Origin: Periplaneta americana
Lineage: Eukaryota; Arthropoda; Insecta; Blattodea; Blattidae
Length of the DNA stretch: 64,000 bases
Direction of reading: 5' to 3'
NCBI RefSeq assembly: GCF_040183065.1
Contig: NC_091120.1
Span: forward strand, 21,857,708 to 21,921,707
Shown here: piece by piece, positions 57,320 through 64,000 of the stretch
Layout of the letters: every line of letters starts with the position of its first letter
Numbering within the stretch: position 1 is the stretch's first letter
Notes under the pieces: model-generated
Told to the model about the DNA's origin: nothing
The model's input: the letters and a program-made list of their open reading frames with translations, nothing else
The model's database searches: none
Position numbers and translations under genes: made by a program

Positions 57320-57585
57320 AAAAAGAAAATAAGATGTCGTGAAAATAACACACACTTTTTCATTACATGGTATCCCAACAAAATGTATAATCTTCATTCC
57401 ATACAAGAATACTCCACATGTAAACAAATGTCAATTGACTGCAGGACAAAGAACATCTTTATAGCACCCAGAATGTGATGTTAATTAGTTCCTAGTCTGA
57501 AAACACAACTTGTTACATATTTTCGAAAAAGTTAATAGGAAATGTGCTGTTTTTCTAACACGAAGAGGAGGATTTAGGGGAATGC
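57320..57585. other. ENT intron, nothing recognised
   Basis: Intron sequence; frames here are read-through of the exon or chance. Confidence 0.5.
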
Positions 57586-57589
57586 ATCA

Positions 57590-58430
57590 CAATTTTTTCA
57601 TCATTACAACTGGTCACACTTAATTCGTAATAGAGTCATATTCGTCACGTGTGTATTTGTCACAGGTGATTTATTGGCAACAATTTGAATTGATCACATG
57701 TGATTCATTGATCATAATTTCATAATTTAAATTGGTGAAACTGAACATAGTTTGACATTTCCTTCAATTGACATTCTCTGCAATTTATTTTGAAGAATGG
57801 AGGAAACAGGTTCTCTGGAAATACTTCCTGTTTCCTTCATAGACACTCTTTTGCCTGATTCTTTCCCTATCAGCAGTATGACTGGAACGATCTGAAGGAC
57901 TCTTTATGATTTTGGTCCCATTGTGCATTATTGTTAGCAATGAGTTACACTCACCATGTAAACCACAACACCACACTACCCCACTTTTGACGGTTCTATG
58001 TTTGGTAAACATGAAATCATTATATTTAATTTTATGGTGTTTTCTTTCGGTTTGTATGTATTTAATTTTATCACTCATAATTTTGAAAGTACTGCGATCT
58101 TACAGTGGAAGAAGTAGTGAAAATCTTTCCGATTTGAAAAGTTGTAGAAACTATAAAAATACAATACATTATTGTGAAACGAAAAACTTAAAAATACATT
58201 ATGTAAGATAAATAATCTGATACTCTATGGCATATGGCAAAATTTTTACGAATTCCTGTCAACCCGATATAAGTGTTATGAATCGTAATTCTTGCAAATT
58301 GTAATTGTGTGACGAATTGTAATTTTGTGACGAATCGTAATTGTTACTAATTGTAATTATGGGATGTATGGTAATTGTTACGAATTGTAAATCTGTGCCG
58401 AATTTTAACTGTGACAAATAAATTGTGGTG
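57590..58430. mobile_element. Probable second foldback element, diverged
   Basis: The right part (58270-58415) is a loose ~17-20 bp tandem repeat around GACGAATTGTAATTTTGT. The left part (57590-57740) holds similar units in the opposite direction (AATTCGT, TTGTCACAGG, CAACAATTTGAATT). This is the layout of the element at 28288, but older, and no target duplication is visible. Confidence 0.45.
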
Positions 58431-58698
58431 AGATACCTGTAAAGGAAATACAATATACGAATCAGTTGAAAAAATTAATAGACTGTCAAGAAAGACTGTA
58501 ATTTTTAGGTGAGGTCAAACATGAACCTGGCTGTGTCCCACTCACAACATAATTGAAACACAAGAGATGGGAATGTTGGTCAATCTGTAGTTCTGTATGC
58601 TTCTTGTACTGTGACGAATACAGTATCGATGCTATGTGTTTTAAAAAGCCTTCAGAAGCTGTGCATTACCTGACATGAACACTTCATAATGTTAAGCA

Positions 58699-58905
58699 CA
58701 GTGTAATAGAAAACTCCCTCCGCAGTGTAGAAAACAAAGCTCGCTTACCTCTGATGCTTGGAATGTTGGTTGGTAATCCTTAGTGAAGGTCAGTGGGCCT
58801 CAGTCTGTGAGTGCCCAGACAGCTGCCAGTGCTACTATCCGTTTTTCATACTTAGCGGATTTCTGAGCATTCTACTCACTGTGGAGAGAGTTTTCTAACA
58901 CACTG
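58699..58905. mobile_element. Small inverted-repeat MITE, ~207 bp
   Basis: CAGTGTAATAGAAAACTCCC and CAGTGTGTTAGAAAACTCTC are inverted ends, with TA at the right side only. It lies in the ENT intron. Confidence 0.6.
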
Positions 58906-59119
58906 TATATTCTTGTACAAATCCTGGATACATTCAATGCTTTATGTTGGGTTGTTAATTTAAAATAATTAGGCATATCAATGTATCTTCCATGACACAT
59001 CATGTATTATTGCTCTACACATGTCAATGCATTTTTCTGCAGGGGCATGGAAGGATTTTGCATTAGGTTATGTTTGTTGACATGCAGAATCTTCATCTAG
59101 GGAATGAAGATTATATAAT

Positions 59120-59510
59120 ACAGTTTATTACCATCTTAGGATCTGATTTTGAAATAAATTGAGTTTATCGAAATAGTTTTTGATGTTATCAATGCTTCTC
59201 CACAATATGGATAACTGGTTCGACATACATTTTGTATGTTGCATTGAGAGTTTCTTTCATGTATCCCCACTGTTTTCCTGTCAGTCTTTTTAGAAGTGAA
59301 AATCTTCTTGTTCCTTTATCTGTAATATTATCTGTGTGGTTCTTTCATGATAATTTATCACAAAAAATAACTCCCAAGATATTTTGCTTCATTAGTCCTA
59401 GACAGGCTATTATTGCCATTATCTACAGCAGAAATGGTTGTTTTTTAACAGTGGTGTTCCCTGTTGTCATATTATATATAATAAATAATATTGCATACAG
59501 CTACCAAATA
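59120..59510 (-). mobile_element. LINE RT thumb fragment
   Basis: The - strand frames read NEAKYLGVIF, LSWKNHTDNITDKGTRRFSL LKRLTGKQWG, then ETLNATYKMYVEPVI. This is the RT thumb of a Jockey-type LINE with frameshifts. It lies in the ENT intron on the same strand as the gene. Confidence 0.75.
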
Positions 59511-59754
59511 GTACAGTGCTAAAAAAATGATTGCATATTGCGTCACAAGTCTGCAAAAGAAATAATATGCAACAATTTTTAGCACTCAAATGAAAACTAT
59601 TCCAAACATTAGAATCACCACAATCCATTATGCTATTTTGCATGTCTTACAACTGACCAAAAACTACTGTCCCTGCTGCAATATGTTTCAATGATTGCTA
59701 TTCTGAAAATTTTTAAACAGTTCAGTAGTTCCTGTCCTTACATAGTCTACTTAC

Positions 59755-59876
59755 CCATGTTATCCACGTAGCCAAAGTGCTTCCAAGCATGGCACCAATA
59801 TTAAATGTTAGGAAACAAGTCACATCACTGTAATAACGAACTCCAGTGAAGAAATTTTCGTCTGTCATCTGTATTT
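59755..59876 (-). CDS. Equilibrative nucleoside transporter, TM8 exon
   Basis: 41 codons: IQMTDENFFTGVRYYSDVTC, then FLTFNIGAMLGSTLATWITW. The family motif in this membrane segment is F-N-x-x-D-x-x-G-R. Here Asp is Ala and Arg is Ser (FNIGAMLGS). The exon begins with AA, completing Glu across the junction, and ends in TGG before GTAAGTAG. The acceptor is ATATTACAG. The frame is clean. The missing charges may define a distinct insect ENT subfamily. Confidence 0.9.
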
Positions 59877-59883
59877 CTGTAAT

Positions 59884-59918
59884 ATGAAATAATGATAATA
59901 ATAGTAATAGTAATAATG

Positions 59919-59970
<52 letters not shown>

Positions 59971-59985
59971 TAGTAATAATAATGA
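59884..59985. repeat. (AAT)n microsatellite
   Basis: AAT units with GAT and AGT interruptions, just upstream of the ENT TM8 exon. A T-run of about 24 follows at 60020-60044. Confidence 0.95.
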
Positions 59986-60049
59986 CTAGACAAACTAACT
60001 TCATGTAACTATGTATATGTTTTTTTTTTTTTTTTTTTTTTTTTGTTTA

Positions 60050-60950
60050 GCATACTTAAAAAAAAGTTATTACAGTAAAACACGTTTTGCACTTATATAT
60101 TTTTTTCTAAAATCCTTGCAAAATTCCTATACTTTTCTTGTTAATTATTTTGGTTATACGCTTTTCGTTTATATGTTTTTACACTTATACGATCATATTT
60201 TAAACTCCCAGCAGATATGAAACTTCATATATGAATCATTCCATATCAAACCATACACCTACGAAACATGAAAATTTAGTATTTGCTCCAATTTTTTTTA
60301 TGCTTTCCCTAGATGAAATTAAATAACCATTCAGTATTTTTGTCTTTGGGTGGACACAATTATTTAGTCATTTATTAAATATTATTTTTTCAGTAAATTT
60401 TTGTGCAACTTCATATAAAAATTTAAGATTCTATAAATCGTAGACATTTCGTTTTTCTACAATTTTAAAGTACAAGAATTGGATTAACCTATTATATATT
60501 ATTTTGTAAGTTTCAATCAAAACATAAAATGGGCCCTTTATTTTTAAAATATGTTTTTATATAGCAGGAATTAATTTCTAAAAGAGGGGAAAAAATATCA
60601 TTATATTTTTTTAAATGTTTTACGTAGAATTGCACTGGTATCAGAATGGTATTAGAATAAGAAGTAACTTATAAATAATTTTCCGATGGGATATTTGGGG
60701 CAGAATGCTTGGATTGAGTGAAACCTGTGCTAGTCGGAGCAAGAGGGAATGATGAGGAGGCTACTTCTCAACGAAAGGTGCATTATCAGTGGTGCGGTGT
60801 TACTATAAATAAACAGATAACTTCTAGTTTCAGAAACATGTCATGTCCCCTCGACACTTCAACATCAGCAATTGTATTTAGATGACCTAAGACTTTCAAA
60901 GTATAGCATTGTGTGCATATGTAAAATAGTAAGGTTTCTCAGTCGGGTAC
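60050..60950. other. ENT intron, no gene
   Basis: AT-rich. TCATTCCATATCAAACCATA at 60236 and TTTAACATGGAATGA at 62027 may be the inverted ends of an old element spanning this region. Confidence 0.3.
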
Positions 60951-60963
60951 CAACAAGCAAAAG

Positions 60964-61210
60964 CCACCGGTGGAACTCAGTCAACTGAGGCACTTGCCTA
61001 TCAATCGGGAGTTGCACTCGGGCATAGGTTCAATTCCCACTTGGGCTGATTACCTGGCTGGGTTTTTTCCGAGGTTTTCCCCAAAGTAAGGCGGATGTCA
61101 GATAATCTATGACAAATCTGCGCCTCATCTCGCCAAATATAATTTTGCTATGACCAATCCCATCGATGCTAAATAAAAATAACCTAGTAGTTGATATAGC
61201 ATCGTAAAAA
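60964..61210 (+). mobile_element. tRNA-derived SINE with 12-bp target duplication
   Basis: The tRNA-like head has ACTCAGTCAACTGAGGC and B box AGGTTCAATTCCC. The body has TTTTTTCCGAGGTTTTCCCC and the tail GTTGATATAGCATCGTAAAA. AACAAGCAAAAG is repeated at 60952-60963 and 61211-61222. It is antisense to ENT. It is the uninterrupted relative of the SINE at 4150. Confidence 0.9.
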
Positions 61211-61224
61211 AACAAGCAAAAGTG

Positions 61225-62712
61225 GTACGAGGCACTTTGCAACTACACTTTTTTGTTACGGTATCAATAACGCAGGCCATAATAAAAAAAAAGCTATTAA
61301 TTTCAAAGCAAGGGGAGAGTTGTGTATATTTAAAATTATTTGACTAATAAGTATTTAATTTTGAAAGAAATGTGCTGTAAAAAGTAGTGACTGTTTCTAT
61401 TAAAAACTCAATATTTTAACGAATTATTATAATGTTAATTAAATATAAAGTAGCATGTTGAATTCATGTAAAATTAAGTGATGAATGTGGTAGGTAAAGG
61501 TAAAGTATAAAGTATTCATTGACTTATCTATGCATCCATAACTTTGACTTGTACACATTGTGGCAAGACACCACACCAAAATGTAGCGATAGTATTGTGA
61601 ATCAGCCAACCAATTTATGATGCATGACTTGGTAACTTATCTAATTTCTCAATACCTATTAGGAATACCATTTTGTTTTTCTTCTAGGATTGTATAAATA
61701 TCTTCGAGGTAGTTGTGGAATTTTCTTGGAATTTTAAAGCTAATTTCTAGCACTGAAAATAATGTTTATAAACTAAGTATTTTGTAAAAATTTTAAATAT
61801 TTAAAGAATTGTATTTTCTTTTATGTGTGAACAAAGTACGTATTTTAACCTTCAAAATGAGCCAAAGATCGTAAATCTCTGACAATTAATACCGGAAATA
61901 TTCAGAATTAACTACAAATATCTCAGGAACTTTAGTGCTTTCTAGTTGTCAAAATATTCAAAAGGGAGACATGTTTCATTTTTCCATTCATGGAATGTGT
62001 AAATTTGATTTCAACAATATGCGATTTAACATGGAATGACTTATATACGTTCTAAATCAATTTTGTTCGAAATTAGGTTGGCAGTAAAAATGTGAGAACG
62101 CGAAAATATAGCACATGTTCATTGTCAAGATGTGACCCACTTTTAAATTCGAAGCTGCCCTTTCTTGCCTCCAACAATCTTATGTTCTTTAGTGGTGCTG
62201 TTACTGCTTTAGAAATAGTAAAACATTTTGTAACACAATATGATGTAACTGAACAAATTATGAAAGAGTTACCACAGAGGTAAAACCCTGCAGAGTTTCA
62301 GAGCTATGCACTGTTTCAAACATCAAAAAGGCTGGGAATTTTTCTAAGCAAGCAAACCATTGCACAAAAGTTTATGAAGGCCCGAGGCCAATCAACCGGC
62401 TGCAGTTCTGAAAGACAGCTATTAGTAACGAATTTAACAGATAAGTCTCCCTTTCCATGTTTTTCCAGGTGACTGAGCTGATATATAGCTGAGAAATGTT
62501 GCTGATTCTGCTTCAATAACATAGTACAAAAACTAAGAGTTTTCCCAATACACTTTTCCATGTAATGGGCAAGTTAATTTCATTATACTCACCATTAATA
62601 ATTACAGTACATGGAAACCACATACATATAACAACATATATTTAAAAATTGTACTTTCAATAACAGCACATCAGCCTAAATTAATGTTTAGATAATGCCA
62701 TTGATAAACAAA
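61225..62712. other. ENT intron, no recognised gene
   Basis: The frames 62092-62283 (+) and 62316-62561 (-) have ordinary composition but no motif or splice context I can support. Confidence 0.4.
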
Positions 62713-62718
62713 ACTAAC

Positions 62719-62899
62719 CTGAGTGAACAGCAGGAAAAATGGTGAGTGTTACAAAAAACACAAAGAACACGTTAAAGCACTGAGGGAGGCATTGTTTCAA
62801 GATGGTGCAAAATGGTGTATAAGTTACTGCACCTAAATTTTGTTTTCTTTTCGCTTGTTGTTCCTTTTCATATATCAATTCATGATATCTGTAAAATCT
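62719..62899 (-). CDS. Equilibrative nucleoside transporter, TM7 exon
   Basis: 60 codons plus one base: RFYRYHELIYEKEQQAKRKQ is the cytoplasmic loop, followed by CLPQCFNVFFVFFVTLTIFP AVHS. The R-F-Y-R-Y start and the hydrophobic segment ending F-P-A-V are typical of ENT proteins. The acceptor is TTGTTGCAG at 62900 and the donor GTTAGTT at 62718, phase 1, matching the next exon. The exons for TM1-TM6 are beyond the right edge. Confidence 0.92.
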
Positions 62900-62994
62900 C
62901 TGCAACAAATTAAAACATAACTCGTCACATTTCAAAGAATCCACTTACTTTTGAAAAAGTAGTACTAAAAATCGTACCCTTACCATATTTTTTC

Positions 62995-63118
62995 AAAGTA
63001 CAGTGGAGTTTCGATTATCATCTTGAACTATTGTCATTTCTATTAACCATGGTTCATATCTAATACCATTAAATTCGATTGTCGTCAAAATACTAATCAA
63101 CATTTTAGTTGGATCATG
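62995..63118 (+). mobile_element. Tigger-like terminus fragment
   Basis: TACAGTGGAGTTTCGATTAT resembles the ends of the Tigger elements at 29351 and 40024. There is no matching right end. It lies within the ENT gene. Confidence 0.5.
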
Positions 63119-63120
63119 TA

Positions 63121-63276
63121 CAGACTTAGAAACAAAATTTGGGTCACCTTGAATTTTCCAAGTTCCAGTTATAACATATTGCGCATGCTCAGATCCAAGC
63201 GCTTACTGACCATGCGCAGTATGTCATAATTGGAATTTGAAAAATTCAAGTGACCAAAATTTTGTTCCTGGGTCTG
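63121..63276. mobile_element. Hairpin MITE, 156 bp
   Basis: Nearly the whole element is two inverted arms: CAGACTTAGAAACAAAATTT...TTGCGCATGCTCAG and CAGACCCAGGAACAAAATTT...CTGCGCATGGTCAG. TA flanks both sides (63119, 63277). Confidence 0.88.
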
Positions 63277-63509
63277 TATTCATGCACCAGTATACTTCTG
63301 CTATTGTATCTCAGTGATGTACACTGCACATTAGTTTTACTGTCTGTAGTCATCATAATGTAAATCTCTTTTATGGTTACAAGTTTCTTGTTTCTGCACG
63401 TTATTACGATATTCTGTAGCCCAATGTCTTTGTGTTATAGGCATCTAAGAACATTACTTTAAAATTCATTCTAAGTCAGATAAGACGTTGAATAGGATTT
63501 ATATTTTAT

Positions 63510-64000
63510 TTTTCAATTCACTCAATAAAAGAATTGTATTCCAATGGATACCATCCCATTGTGGGATCCTGGGAAACGAGAATGCGGATGCTTTAGCAAA
63601 GAAGGGCAGCACTGCTACTTACAGACCTGTTACTAAATCTACGTATTACTCTGTGAAGAGATTTATTAAATCTACATACTTAGACTTCAACAAACAAAAT
63701 TTGATAACTCAATCCCAAGGGAAAAAATGGAACTCTCTGCATCAAAATCCACAGTTAATTCCCGATTTACCACGAAAATCGTCTGTGGCTGCATTTAGAT
63801 TGGCAACAGGCCATGATTATTTGGCCAAACACCTGCATAGAATTGGAATATATCAGTCCCCTAACTGCCCATTGTGCAACTCAAACAAGAAATGGATTCG
63901 GAACACCTCAAAATCTGTGCTTCAGTGGCTAGTCATGATAATATCTTTGAAAAATATTGTAGTGCAAGAGGTCAAATGACTTTATTGTCAAACGCCTGGC
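63510..64000 (+). pseudogene. RNase H / LINE C-terminus (family 3), edge-truncated
   Basis: LNKRIVFQWIPSHCGILGNE NADAL, FRLATGHDYLAKHL, CPLCNSN, then a frameshift and matches to the end at 64000. It begins in the middle of RNase H, so three of the four acidic residues are absent. The element's last bases coincide with the window edge. Confidence 0.85.

Noticed and set aside
60229-62041. Old transposon bounded by TCATTCCAT ends
   Set aside because: The end match is only about 12-15 bases with mismatches and no target duplication; too weak to list as an element.

Overview
This window looks like a piece of a large, AT-rich insect nuclear genome. The repeat styles suggest a cockroach or termite relative, but that placement is inference. 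The evidence is: two host genes with insect-like intron/exon structure, no prokaryotic gene organisation, many (TAA)n/(TG)n microsatellites, and nested transposons of nearly every eukaryotic class. Coding density is very low. Most long open frames are low-complexity artefacts or transposon debris.

Two host genes enter from opposite edges and point at each other. On the + strand the last three exons of MAEA (E3 ligase subunit of the CTLH/GID complex) lie at 463-613, 3648-3843 and 8749-8850. The intron between the first two is not GT-AG. It is a near-consensus U12-type AT-AC intron (614-3647), the most notable host-gene feature here. On the - strand the last four exons of an equilibrative nucleoside transporter (SLC29/ENT family) lie at 62899-62719, 59876-59755, 57315-57116 and 55540-55405, with matching splice phases.

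Region by region. 1-8850: MAEA introns hold a head-to-head tRNA-derived SINE cluster, LINE tails, a Harbinger-type MITE nested in a SINE, a Helitron and a hAT-type element. 9.5-15.7 kb: a TA-flanked inverted-repeat element, two MITEs and LINE debris. 15.9-21.1 kb: two copies of one LINE 3' end form a large inverted repeat around a 71-bp minisatellite and an RNase H fragment. The right copy abuts an unrelated opposite LINE at a shared (ATT)n tract. 23.0-25.4 kb: an inverted repeat with a hammerhead-like core, split by a hAT element with a perfect 8-bp target duplication. 26-31 kb: IS630-like, LINE, foldback and Tigger remnants. 33.2-35.1 kb: a mariner with an uninterrupted transposase ORF inserted cleanly in a reverse transcriptase. 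37-48 kb: inverted repeats, Tigger, LINE, hAT and SINE fragments. 49.8-50.9 kb: a decayed domain resembling the P2X7 C-terminal (ballast) domain, and a hAT C-terminus. 52.0-54.3 kb: a long-TIR transposon inside a LINE ORF, itself carrying another LINE. 55.4-62.9 kb: the ENT gene with a decayed mariner and other repeats in its introns. 63-64 kb: a Tigger end, a hairpin MITE and another RNase H fragment cut by the window edge.

The host genes show no sign of acting together; they are convergent neighbours separated by about 46.5 kb of repeats. No viral gene, toxin gene, CRISPR array or bacterial operon was found.
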